Part shown: positions 10,168 through 20,545 of the stretch, in pieces | Layout: each line of letters begins with the position of its first letter | How positions within the stretch are numbered: position 1 is the stretch's first letter | NCBI RefSeq assembly: GCF_002067135.1 | Contig: NZ_CP020105.1 | Coordinates: forward strand, 4,774,001-4,838,000 | DNA length: 64,000 nucleotides | Source: Spirosoma rigui | GTDB taxonomy: Bacteria > Bacteroidota > Bacteroidia > Cytophagales > Spirosomataceae | Reading direction: 5' to 3' | Translations under genes and position numbers: made by a program | The notes under the pieces: model-generated | Told to the model about the DNA's origin: nothing | Seen by the model: the letters and a program-made list of their open reading frames with translations, nothing else | The model's database searches: none

Positions 10168-11463
10168 ATGATCGACTCATCTGCGTCATCCAGTCGCCGA
10201 CTCTTTCTCAAGCAGGCCGCGGGCCTGGCTGTTTTTTCCATTGTCCCCCGCCACGTACTGGGGCGGGGCTTTCTGGCCCCCAGCGATCAGATCACCGTTG
10301 GCTTCATTGGGCTGGGCAAGCAGAGTGGCGGACTACGGAAGCAGTTTCTCCAGAATAATGCCCGTGTTATGGCCGTCTGCGATGTTGACCCCCGGAAAGT
10401 AACGACCTTCTCCGAAGCCGTAAACGCTCATTACGCCAGCCAGGCCGACGCCAGTTCCTACAAAGGCTGTTTGCTGTATGACGACTATCGAAAGCTGCTG
10501 AGTAATAAAAGTGTCGATGCCGTAGTCATTGCCACCCCCGACCACTGGCATAGCGTTATTGCCATTCAGGCGGCTAAAGCCGGCAAAGATATTTACTGCG
10601 AAAAACCGCTGTCGCTGACTGTTGCCGAAGGGCGCGACATGGTCAAAGCCACCCGAAAGCACAAACGTATTTTCCAGACCGGCAACATGCAGCGGTCCTG
10701 GGCCGAGTTCCGGCAGGCGGTAGAGCTGGTGCGGAACGGGTACATCGGCGACGTGAAAACGGTTAATGTCAACGTGGGCGGGCCGCCACGCCCCTGGGAC
10801 CTGGACGCCCAGCCCCTGCCCCCCGGTGTTAACTGGGATGCCTGGCTCGGCCCGAACACGATTACCCGGCCCTACAACAATGTGCTGCTACCAACCCCGC
10901 AGGATTCGTTCTGGGGCCAGTGGCGGGACATCGACGAGTTTGGCGGGGGCGGCATGACCGACTGGGGTGCCCACATGTTCGACATTGCGCAATGGGGCCT
11001 TGGTATGGACGAGTCGGGCCCCGTTGAGTTAACCCCGCCCACCGACGGCAGCGGCAAGGGGCTGATTTACCGGTACGCCAACGGAGTTGTTATGAACCAC
11101 CAGCCGGTCGAGGGCAAGCAGTTCTGCCAGTTCATTGGTAGCGAAGGCGAGGTAAAAGTAGCGCGGGGCGAACTCGTTACGACACCCGCCACCCTCAAAA
11201 ATAAGGTCATCAGCGAAGGCGATCGCAAGGTATACTTCAGCGACAATCACTACAAAAACTTCCTCGACGCCATCAAAAGCCGCAAAAACCCCATTTGTGA
11301 CGTAGAAGTTGGCCACCGCACGGCCAGTGTCTGCAACATCGGTAACATCGCATACCGGCTCCGGCGGCCACTCCGCTGGAATCCGGCTACCGAAAAGTTC
11401 GACGGTGACGCCGAAGCCAACCAACTGCTGAGTAGACCGATGCGAAAAGAATGGTCAGCCTAA
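10168..11463 (+). CDS. Gfo/Idh/MocA-family oxidoreductase with Tat signal
   Basis: This 431-aa protein is a probable NAD(P)-dependent sugar or inositol-type dehydrogenase exported by the Tat pathway. A twin-arginine signal (SSRRLFLKQAAGLAVF, about 6-21) precedes a Rossmann dinucleotide motif (ITVGFIGLGKQ, about 42-52) and the family motif CEKPLSLTVAEG. The C-terminal alpha/beta domain includes the GGGMTDWGAHMFD stretch common in secreted Bacteroidota members. The ATG at 10168 is chosen because it gives a normal Tat n-region. It follows two SusC/SusD pairs, so it may act on an imported sugar in the periplasm. That role is inferred, and its own hairpin separation argues against strict co-transcription. 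Confidence 0.88.
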   Translation: MIDSSASSSRRLFLKQAAGLAVFSIVPRHVLGRGFLAPSDQITVGFIGLGKQSGGLRKQFLQNNARVMAVCDVDPRKVTTFSEAVNAHYASQADASSYKGCLLYDDYRKLLSNKSVDAVVIATPDHWHSVIAIQAAKAGKDIYCEKPLSLTVAEGRDMVKATRKHKRIFQTGNMQRSWAEFRQAVELVRNGYIGDVKTVNVNVGGPPRPWDLDAQPLPPGVNWDAWLGPNTITRPYNNVLLPTPQDSFWGQWRDIDEFGGGGMTDWGAHMFDIAQWGLGMDESGPVELTPPTDGSGKGLIYRYANGVVMNHQPVEGKQFCQFIGSEGEVKVARGELVTTPATLKNKVISEGDRKVYFSDNHYKNFLDAIKSRKNPICDVEVGHRTASVCNIGNIAYRLRRPLRWNPATEKFDGDAEANQLLSRPMRKEWSA

Positions 11464-11470
11464 AAATCGC

Positions 11471-11478
11471 TATCTTTG
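11471..11478 (+). promoter_or_regulatory. Bacteroidota -7 promoter motif for tsaE
   Basis: TATCTTTG matches the Bacteroidota -7 consensus TAnnTTTG. It sits 8 bp after the stop of the oxidoreductase and 22 bp before the tsaE ATG. No clear -33 TTTG is seen at the right spacing. Confidence 0.6.
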
Positions 11479-11500
11479 CGGCTTCATCGACAAAAAACGC

Positions 11501-11923
11501 ATGACGCTGCACTTTCACCGACTCGACGAACTCGATAGCGTAGCCCGCCAGCTGCTGGCCGAAGGCCGGGACCGGTCGGTCTGGTTGTTCGAAGGCGCTA
11601 TGGGTGCCGGCAAAACCACCCTGGTCAAAGCCCTGTGCCGGGCGCTTGGCGTGGTGAGCATGGTTCAAAGTCCTACGTTCTCCATCGTCAACGAGTACAC
11701 CACCCACGAAGGGAAATCGGTGTATCACTTTGACTGCTACCGGCTCCGGAACGAAGCCGAAGCGCTGGACATTGGCATCGAAGAATATTTTGACTCGGGG
11801 GCCTACTGCTTTATCGAGTGGCCGGAGAACATCATGGCGCTGTGGCCTGCCAGTTACTACCGGGTTCGTTTGACGGCTGACCCTGACAACAGGCGAACGG
11901 TAGAAACGGAGTTAGTCAATTAG
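11501..11923 (+). CDS. tsaE: tRNA threonylcarbamoyladenosine biosynthesis ATPase TsaE
   Basis: This 140-aa P-loop ATPase works with TsaB/TsaD to make N6-threonylcarbamoyladenosine at position 37 of ANN-decoding tRNAs. The Walker A motif GAMGAGKTT is at residues 32-40. SPTFSIVNEY (about 59-68), the YHFDCYRL segment and the FIEWPENI motif near the C terminus are family hallmarks. The length is normal. The ATG has its own -7 promoter motif 22 bp upstream. The next gene is alanine dehydrogenase, 90 bp away across a region with a long imperfect inverted repeat. Confidence 0.95.
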   Translation: MTLHFHRLDELDSVARQLLAEGRDRSVWLFEGAMGAGKTTLVKALCRALGVVSMVQSPTFSIVNEYTTHEGKSVYHFDCYRLRNEAEALDIGIEEYFDSGAYCFIEWPENIMALWPASYYRVRLTADPDNRRTVETELVN

Positions 11924-11999
11924 TTTTTAGGTGTTTGCGTGCCTGCGGTGCACTTTTTTCGGTGCAGCGTGAAAACGGAAACACACAAACACATAAAAA
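11924..11999. repeat. Long imperfect inverted repeat between tsaE and ald
   Basis: The 18-nt left arm at 11924-11941 and the right arm at 11982-11999 pair at 16 of 18 positions around a 40-nt spacer. The repeat starts at the tsaE stop and ends 14 nt before the ald ATG. It lacks a T tract, so a simple terminator is unlikely. An attenuator or RNA structure in the ald leader is possible. Confidence 0.5.
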
Positions 12000-12013
12000 C
12001 AGGTTATTCTTGC

Positions 12014-13225
12014 ATGACCGGATTTGAGGAATTGGCCAAGCAAACGGCCCTGTACCCGAAAGAAGCGCCGTTGGCTGTGAAGACCAACCGGCATAGCCTG
12101 CTCATTGGCCTGCCGAAAGAGGTTTCACTCCAGGAAAATCGTATCGCGCTTACCCCCGAAGCCGTGGCCATTCTGGTCCGGAACGGCCACAATGTGATCG
12201 TTGAAAAAGGCGCGGGCGAAAAAGCCAAGTTTACCGACGACGAGTACAGCGAAGCGGGAGCCCGGATTGCCTATTCGCCCAACGAAGTCTACGAAGCCAA
12301 CCTGATCCTGAAAATTGAGCCACTCATCGATGGGGAGTTCGACCTGGTCAAGTCGGGCAGTACCGTTATCTCGGCGCTTAACCTGCCGGCGCATGAACGC
12401 GGCTACTTCGAGAAGATCAACGAGAAGAACCTCACCGCGTTCGGCTACGAATACATTGAAGATCAGGCCGGTGGCATGCCCATCATTCGCTCCATGAGCG
12501 AGATTGCGGGTAGCACCGTCATGCTCATTGCGGGCGAGTACCTGACCAACGCCGACAACGGACGGGGCATCATCCTCGGAGGTATTACGGGGGTGCCACC
12601 AACAAAAGTCGTGATGCTGGGCGCGGGTACCGTCACCGAATATGCGGTACGTATGTGCCTGGGGATGGGGGCTGATGTCAAGGTGTTCGACAAACACCTC
12701 TACAAACTACAGCGACTCAAATACACCGTTGGACAGCATGTGTACACCTCCATCATCGACTCTGATACGCTGGCCGAAGCCATCCAGCGGGCCGACGTCG
12801 TGGTGGGTGCCATGCGCGCCGAAAACGGACTCAGCCCTGTCGTAGTGACCGAAGAAATGGTGGGCCGGATGAAGCCCGACTCCATCGTCATCGACGTATC
12901 GATCGACCAGGGCGGCAATTTCGAAACGTCCCGGATGACCACCCACAAGCACCCGACCTTCAAGCACATGGGCGTCATTCACTACTGCGTCCCCAACATT
13001 GCGGCCCGCGTTGCCTACACGGCCAGTATGGCCCTGAGCAACATCTTTCTGCCGTTCCTGCTGGAAACGGGCACGACGGGCGGTATTGAGCAGATGATGT
13101 ATGCGAACCGTTGGTTTATGAAAGGTGTTTATGCCCATAAAGGAACGCTCACCAACGCCTATATCGCCCGCAAGTTCAACATGCGGTTCAAGGATCTGGA
13201 CCTGTTGCTGGCCGCCCGGTTTTAA
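12014..13225 (+). CDS. ald: Alanine dehydrogenase (AlaDH/PNT family)
   Basis: This 403-aa cytoplasmic NAD-dependent enzyme interconverts L-alanine and pyruvate plus ammonia. The N-terminal AlaDH/PNT signature is present (GLPKEVSLQENRIALTP, about 36-52). The NAD-binding Rossmann segment with MLGAGTVTEYA and VKVFDKHLYKLQRL, then SIDQGGNFETS and the YCVPNIAARVAYTAS region, complete the family pattern. It is about 30 residues longer than classic 371-aa AlaDH, mainly through an N-terminal extension. The frame is open further upstream, but the ATG at 12014 avoids the inverted repeat region. NAD(P) transhydrogenase alpha subunit is the main alternative, and no beta subunit lies nearby. Confidence 0.85.
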   Translation: MTGFEELAKQTALYPKEAPLAVKTNRHSLLIGLPKEVSLQENRIALTPEAVAILVRNGHNVIVEKGAGEKAKFTDDEYSEAGARIAYSPNEVYEANLILKIEPLIDGEFDLVKSGSTVISALNLPAHERGYFEKINEKNLTAFGYEYIEDQAGGMPIIRSMSEIAGSTVMLIAGEYLTNADNGRGIILGGITGVPPTKVVMLGAGTVTEYAVRMCLGMGADVKVFDKHLYKLQRLKYTVGQHVYTSIIDSDTLAEAIQRADVVVGAMRAENGLSPVVVTEEMVGRMKPDSIVIDVSIDQGGNFETSRMTTHKHPTFKHMGVIHYCVPNIAARVAYTASMALSNIFLPFLLETGTTGGIEQMMYANRWFMKGVYAHKGTLTNAYIARKFNMRFKDLDLLLAARF

Positions 13226-13308
13226 CGTCGTTAGCGAGTTAGTCAGTCGATGAGTCGGGCAGCCGGGCAAGTACTCACTAACTCCGCAACTCTCCAACTG
13301 ATTTAGTT

Positions 13309-13713
13309 ATGATCAACCACAGTAACGAAAATACCCTGCTCGACGACGCCAACTCCTATGACGTCAATAAGCAGTTGATGGGCGCTATTTCATCCGATTT
13401 TGTGAAGGTATCCGATCAGCTCAAGGATGCTTCGTACCAGATCAGGACGCGGGGGTTTTCTGAATTCCCTGTTTTTGTGGCCTCACGCCGGGATATTCCC
13501 GTCGGCCAGTTGCTCATTGGCGCGACCGAACTCGATAACCAGTGGAACTACAAAGCGTCGTTCCTGGACGAGTTTGTTCAGCGGGAGCTAATCGGTCCGG
13601 ATTCGGTCGAATTATGGAAAGAGAACTACAAAAAACCCGACGAATATTGCTGCCTGTTTGTGGTACATGGTGACTTCGCCGGTTTCGTGTATATCCCCTA
13701 CCCGGAAGACTGA
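13309..13713 (+). CDS. Conserved hypothetical protein
   Basis: I do not recognise a named family for this 134-aa protein. It is acidic and cytoplasmic, with no signal peptide or membrane segment. It opens with a polar helix-rich stretch (about 1-45), then a beta-rich region with FPVFVASRRDIPVGQLLIG (about 54-72) and a C-terminal part holding EYCCLFVVHGDFAGFVYIPY. Its composition and codon use match its neighbours, and it has its own strong terminator downstream, so it is very likely a real gene. It lies 83 bp after ald, so it may share that transcript. Confidence 0.7.
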   Translation: MINHSNENTLLDDANSYDVNKQLMGAISSDFVKVSDQLKDASYQIRTRGFSEFPVFVASRRDIPVGQLLIGATELDNQWNYKASFLDEFVQRELIGPDSVELWKENYKKPDEYCCLFVVHGDFAGFVYIPYPED

Positions 13714-13741
13714 TATCCGGCCGAATAAGCTCTATTCCCGA

Positions 13742-13770
13742 AGCCGGGTCCATGCGGACCCGGCTTTTTT
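13742..13770 (+). terminator. Rho-independent terminator after the 134-aa gene
   Basis: A perfect 10-bp stem, agccgggtcc (13742-13751) with ggacccggct (13756-13765), closes an atgc loop and is followed by ttttt. Confidence 0.88.
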
Positions 13771-16145
<2,375 letters not shown>

Positions 16146-16158
16146 CGAAACTATAACG

Positions 16159-16186
16159 AAAAGCGGGCTTTTTAGCTCGCTTTTTT
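16159..16186 (+). terminator. Rho-independent terminator after gyrB
   Basis: The stem aaaagcgggc (16159-16168) with gctcgctttt, including one G-T wobble, encloses a ttttta loop. The T tract runs to 16186. Confidence 0.85.
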
Positions 16187-16215
16187 GTTGTAATTGAAGG
16201 CTTATTACTACCCGT

Positions 16216-18579
16216 ATGCGTTATTCCATAAACTCAAACCGCACGATACTGGGAAACCTGGTATCCCGGTTTACCCATCGAACGCCCGATACAGCGACTA
16301 CAGCACCGGATAAAATGGCCAAGGTTAGCGAAAAAGTCAGCAATGTAATCGACCAGAGCAACTACCTGAGCCGCGACCTGAGCTGGTTGAAATTCAACGA
16401 GCGTGTGCTCGATCAGGCCCGTAGCCAGCAGGCTCCCCTGGAAGACCGTACGCTCATGGAACGGCTTAAGTTTCTCGCCATATCGGCGTCGAACCTCGAC
16501 GAGTTCTTTATGATCCGGGTGGGTAGTCTCTACAACTACCTCGACTACCACAAGCAGCGGGTCGACTACTCGGGGCTGCGCGAAATACCGTTTCGCAAAA
16601 CCCTGTTTACTACGTCACAGCAGTTTTTCAAAGACCAGCAGACCGTATTCACCGAACAGCTGTTGCCGCTCTTTGCCGAGAATGGCCTGCTGCTGAGTGA
16701 CTACGATGATTTGACAGAAGAGGAGAAATCAGAAGCGACCAGCTACTTTGACCGGGCGATTTATCCCACGCTGACACCGATGCTGTATGACTACACGCAT
16801 ACGTTTCCGGTGTTGCTAGCCAAAGTACTCATCTTCGGTGTTGTCACCCAGAACCCCGAAGGGGCCGGTTTGCAGAGTCTGCGCTCGGAAGACGAAGATG
16901 ACCGGCAACGCCTGTCGTTCGTACAGATCCCGGCCAACCTCCCCCGCTTCCTGTCCTTTGAACGGGACGGTGCGACCGACTCACGGATCGTGTTTCTGCC
17001 CATCGAGGAAATCATCCGGCATAACATCAAGAAACTCTACCGGAACGTCGAAATAACGTCGGTGAACCTGTTCCGGATTACCCGAAATGGCGACTTCACC
17101 CTGGACGAGAATGACGACGACGAAGTAGATTTCATCGACGAAGTTCGTCAGAAAATCAAGAACCGGCGACTCGGGCGGGTAACGCGCGTTGAAGTGGAAA
17201 CCGACGGCAACGGCGGCATCGGGTCGCCCTGGATGCTGAATCTGCTCAAGAAGCGCTGGGAGATCGACGATCTGAACATTTTCGAGTGCAGTACGCTGAT
17301 GGATTTCTCGGCGTTCTGGCAAATCATCGGTAACCCCGAGTTTAAGGACGACATGCCCCGGCAGCGGCCACCGGTTCCCCCCATTGGGCTGGGCCGGGAC
17401 AAGATTGACAACATCTTCGATGTGATCAAACAGCGCGATCTGCTGCTTCACCACCCGTATAACAACTTTGAACCGGTTCTTCAGTTGCTCGAACAGGCTG
17501 CCGAGGACCCGAACGTACTGGCCATTAAGATCACCGTTTACCGACTGGCTAAACGGTCCCGTATCACCGAAGCCCTGCTGAAAGCGGCCGAAAACGGCAA
17601 GCACGTCTCCGTACTGTTTGAGGTTAAGGCGCGTTTCGACGAAGAGAACAACATCCGGGAAGCCCAGCGGCTACAGAAAGCGGGCTGCTTTGTTATTTAC
17701 GGCATCAGCCGGTTCAAGACGCACACGAAGCTGCTGCTGGTGGTTCGGAACGAGGGGAGCCGGGTCGTTCGCTACGCCCACATGGCTACCGGTAATTACA
17801 ACGAAGACACGTCGAAACTATACACCGACATTGGTCTGCTGACGACCAATGAGACGTATACACACGACATATCGGAGTTTTTCAACGTTATTACGGGGCA
17901 CTCGCTACCGAATGAATACCAGTACCTGATTACCGCCCCGCGCGACATGCGGGAGCAACTGCTACGGTTGATCAACGTCGAAGCCGACAATGCCCAGCGT
18001 GGTCTGCCCAGCGGCATCTGCATCAAGGTGAACTCGCTGGAAGACAAGCTTGTGATCGATGCTCTGTACAAGGCTTCGCAGGCGGGCGTACCCATTCAGC
18101 TGATCGTCCGGAGTATTTGCTGCCTGCGCCCCAAACGCGCCGGGCTGAGCGAGAACATTTCCGTCCGGTCTATCGTAGGTGACTTTCTGGAGCACACCCG
18201 GATCTACTACTTCCACAACAACGGCGACGCCAAGGTGTATGGCGGCAGTGCCGACGTGATGGTGCGGAGTTTCGACCGGCGTATTGAGTCGCTGTTCTAC
18301 CTGGCCGATCCCCGCGTAAAACAGCTGGCCGTTACCATTCTGGATTACAACCTCCGTGATAACGTCAATACCTACGAGTTAAAGGAGGATGGTGATTTTT
18401 ACAAATGCGAAGTACCGCAAGGCGGCAAACCGTTCAACATGCACGAACGGTTCTTCGACGTAACCGAGAAAGAAGCGATGGACGCCCGTTTGTTCGACCC
18501 CGAAATAAAATCGGGTGAAATCGCCGAAATTGAAGAAGAATACCAGGAAGGTGCCGAACGCGCCATTGCCAATATTTAA
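16216..18579 (+). CDS. ppk1: Polyphosphate kinase 1
   Basis: This 787-aa enzyme reversibly polymerises the ATP gamma-phosphate into polyphosphate. The N domain begins with YLSRDLSWLKFNERVLDQA (about 50-68). A head domain and the two phospholipase D-like catalytic domains follow. The phosphorylated His lies in RYAHMATGNYNE (His about 522), and the second conserved His is in FLEHTRIYYFHNNG (about 657-670). It is longer than the roughly 690 residues of E. coli Ppk because of a poorly conserved N-terminal tail; an internal ATG at 16315 (MAKVSEKV) is an equally plausible start. It ends in an exceptionally long terminator hairpin. Confidence 0.94.
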   Translation: MRYSINSNRTILGNLVSRFTHRTPDTATTAPDKMAKVSEKVSNVIDQSNYLSRDLSWLKFNERVLDQARSQQAPLEDRTLMERLKFLAISASNLDEFFMIRVGSLYNYLDYHKQRVDYSGLREIPFRKTLFTTSQQFFKDQQTVFTEQLLPLFAENGLLLSDYDDLTEEEKSEATSYFDRAIYPTLTPMLYDYTHTFPVLLAKVLIFGVVTQNPEGAGLQSLRSEDEDDRQRLSFVQIPANLPRFLSFERDGATDSRIVFLPIEEIIRHNIKKLYRNVEITSVNLFRITRNGDFTLDENDDDEVDFIDEVRQKIKNRRLGRVTRVEVETDGNGGIGSPWMLNLLKKRWEIDDLNIFECSTLMDFSAFWQIIGNPEFKDDMPRQRPPVPPIGLGRDKIDNIFDVIKQRDLLLHHPYNNFEPVLQLLEQAAEDPNVLAIKITVYRLAKRSRITEALLKAAENGKHVSVLFEVKARFDEENNIREAQRLQKAGCFVIYGISRFKTHTKLLLVVRNEGSRVVRYAHMATGNYNEDTSKLYTDIGLLTTNETYTHDISEFFNVITGHSLPNEYQYLITAPRDMREQLLRLINVEADNAQRGLPSGICIKVNSLEDKLVIDALYKASQAGVPIQLIVRSICCLRPKRAGLSENISVRSIVGDFLEHTRIYYFHNNGDAKVYGGSADVMVRSFDRRIESLFYLADPRVKQLAVTILDYNLRDNVNTYELKEDGDFYKCEVPQGGKPFNMHERFFDVTEKEAMDARLFDPEIKSGEIAEIEEEYQEGAERAIANI

Positions 18580-18667
18580 GCAGTGAAGCAGAAAGGCGCG
18601 GGGGAGCCGGAATTCGTAACAGGATACCGGCTCCCCCCGCGCCTTTCTGCTTTACTGCCTCTTTTTT
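18580..18667 (+). terminator. Very long terminator hairpin after ppk1
   Basis: Left arm 18580-18610 and right arm 18627-18658 pair almost completely: about 30 bp with one G-T wobble and one bulged base, around a 16-nt loop. A c-tttttt tract follows at 18661-18667. The stem begins at the base after the ppk1 stop and is about twice as long as ordinary terminators. Confidence 0.85.
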
Positions 18668-18670
18668 CCC

Positions 18671-18678
18671 TATCTTCG
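18671..18678 (+). promoter_or_regulatory. Weak -7 promoter motif for the nucleoside transporter
   Basis: TATCTTCG differs from TAnnTTTG at one base and lies 29 bp before the ATG, directly after the ppk1 terminator. It is offered as a candidate only. Confidence 0.35.
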
Positions 18679-18707
18679 CCACATAACTGCAACTTCGTCT
18701 TAACTGA

Positions 18708-19949
18708 ATGGATCGTTTTACCGGCCTACTTGGCATTGTTTTAATTTTGGGTATTGCCTATGCCCTATCCGATAACCGAAAAGCAATTAATTACCGTACT
18801 GTTGGTGTTGGTTTGGGGCTTCAGTTTGGCCTGGCCGTTTTTGTTTTGAAGACCGATATTGGCCGGGATCTTTTCCAGGGATTAGGCTACTACGTAGACC
18901 GCCTGCTTCAGAAAGCAAACATCGGCGCTGAATTCGTTTTCTCGTCGCTGGTTCGCCCCGACGTATTGACCCGGGCATTCGGTCCGGAGAACAGCTTTAT
19001 CTTCTTTTTCAAAGTTATTCCTACCATCATTTTTGTGGCCGTTCTGGTCAATATTTTCTACCACTTAGGTATCATGCAGCGGGTCGTGTCGGTGATGGCA
19101 CGGGCCATGAAATGGCTCATGGGTGTGAGCGGAGCCGAAGCCCTTTCCAATGTGGCCAGCACGTTCGTTGGGCAGGTAGAAGCCCAGATCATGATCAAAC
19201 CGTACCTGGGAGGTATGACCAACTCGGAGTTGCTCGCGAGTATGACCGGTTCATTTGCCTGCATTGCGGGTGGGGTACTGGCAGTCTACATCTCGCTGGG
19301 TGTACCGGCGCCCTACCTGCTGGCCGCCAGTATCATGGCCGCGCCGGGTGCGCTGGTGATCAGCAAGATCGTAATGCCCGAAACGCAGATCTCCGAAACG
19401 CAGGGGACCGTGAAAGTGGAAATCAAAAAAGCGCACGCCAACCTCCTCGATGCTATTGCCGCCGGTGCCAGCGAAGGACTGAAAGTTGGTTTCAACGTAG
19501 TAGCCATGCTGATTGGCTTCATCGCGCTCATCGCCCTCATCGATAGTGTGCTGTTCCGGATAGGGTTCTACGTCTTCAGCATGGACAACCTGAGCCTGAA
19601 CCTGATCCTGGGTAAGTTCTTTTCGCTGTTCGCCTGGGCTATGGGTGTGCCTAGTAAGGACATCGAAGCGGCTGGTGCGCTGATGGGTACCAAAATGGTT
19701 GTGAACGAATTTGTGGCCTACCTCGACCTGGTGAAGATCAAACAAACGCTCGACCCCAAAACGATTGCTATCGTCAGCTTTGCCCTGTGTGGATTTGCCA
19801 ATTTCAGCTCCATCGCCATTCAGGTGGGTGGCATTGGTGAACTAGCCCCCAACCGCCGGAGTGACCTCGCCCGACTTGGTTTTAAAGCGCTGATCTGCGG
19901 AACACTGGCCAGTTACATGTCGGCTACCCTGGCCGGCCTGTTACTCTAG
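18708..19949 (+). CDS. NupC/CNT-family concentrative nucleoside transporter
   Basis: This 413-aa inner-membrane cation-coupled nucleoside importer is of the CNT (NupC) family. The family core is clear: FIFFFKVIPTIIFVAVLV (about 103-120), GAEALSNVASTFVGQVEA (about 144-161), GVPSKDIEAAGALMGTKMVVNEF (the coupled-ion/nucleoside region) and CGFANFSSIAIQVGGIGELAP near the C terminus. About ten hydrophobic segments are visible, and the length equals typical NupC. It is monocistronic: a long terminator lies upstream and the minus-strand GNAT gene converges from the other side. The exact substrate cannot be read. Confidence 0.93.
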   Translation: MDRFTGLLGIVLILGIAYALSDNRKAINYRTVGVGLGLQFGLAVFVLKTDIGRDLFQGLGYYVDRLLQKANIGAEFVFSSLVRPDVLTRAFGPENSFIFFFKVIPTIIFVAVLVNIFYHLGIMQRVVSVMARAMKWLMGVSGAEALSNVASTFVGQVEAQIMIKPYLGGMTNSELLASMTGSFACIAGGVLAVYISLGVPAPYLLAASIMAAPGALVISKIVMPETQISETQGTVKVEIKKAHANLLDAIAAGASEGLKVGFNVVAMLIGFIALIALIDSVLFRIGFYVFSMDNLSLNLILGKFFSLFAWAMGVPSKDIEAAGALMGTKMVVNEFVAYLDLVKIKQTLDPKTIAIVSFALCGFANFSSIAIQVGGIGELAPNRRSDLARLGFKALICGTLASYMSATLAGLLL

Positions 19950-19971
19950 CAAACATAATCCTGTGGCGGTT

Positions 19972-20490
19972 TCAGAACGTAACGTCGGTTGACGTACGGG
20001 CTAAGAGCAGGCTATCTTCGTACCGACCATCGGCGTTGCGGGTTTTGTTCGTCATCGTCCCTTCCTGCACAAACCCGAGTCGCTCATACAGGCCGATGGA
20101 CGCCCGGTTCGAGGATCGTGATTCCAGCTCAATGCGCTTTATCTGGGGCCAGTTCGTATCAACTTCGTTCAGGAACGTCCTGAACAACTGCTTGCCCACG
20201 CCCCGGCCCTGATAAGCGGGTTTGACAACAATGGTCAGGTTCGTTAGAATATGGCTGAAGATCTCGATGCCGTAGGTCGACGCATGCATTTCGGCGACGA
20301 TCATCCGGGAGTCCGGATCGACAGCAACGAGCATCAGTCCCTGCTGCGTGGCCTGCTCAAACATACTGTCGATATAGCCGGGGGTGATTTCGTGCTCCAT
20401 GCGCGCGATACCCTGACTCAGCCGGGCTACCTCGCGGTAAAGCGTCCCCAATTCGGCCTTGTCCTCCGGCACTGCGGTACGAATAAGCAT
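19972..20490 (-). CDS. GNAT-family N-acetyltransferase
   Basis: This 172-aa acetyl-CoA-dependent acyltransferase has the GNAT fold. The N-terminal beta strand is MLIRTAVPEDKAELG, and the acetyl-CoA pyrophosphate-binding motif is AYQGRGVGKQLF (about 93-104), followed by motif B with NRASIGLYERLGFVQEGTM (about 129-147). The substrate is unknown. It ends the minus-strand run argG - glycosyltransferase - argC - GNAT, with 55 bp between it and argC. Bacteroidota arginine clusters often carry a GNAT gene, so a role as an acetylating enzyme for glutamate or ornithine is possible, but this version looks more like a generic RimI-type enzyme. Confidence 0.88.
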   Translation of the reverse strand: MLIRTAVPEDKAELGTLYREVARLSQGIARMEHEITPGYIDSMFEQATQQGLMLVAVDPDSRMIVAEMHASTYGIEIFSHILTNLTIVVKPAYQGRGVGKQLFRTFLNEVDTNWPQIKRIELESRSSNRASIGLYERLGFVQEGTMTNKTRNADGRYEDSLLLARTSTDVTF

Positions 20491-20545
20491 AGGCTAGCGT
20501 GAATCAGGGCGGACTGAAGTCCGCTATAGAAGCAAGTAAGTTGAT

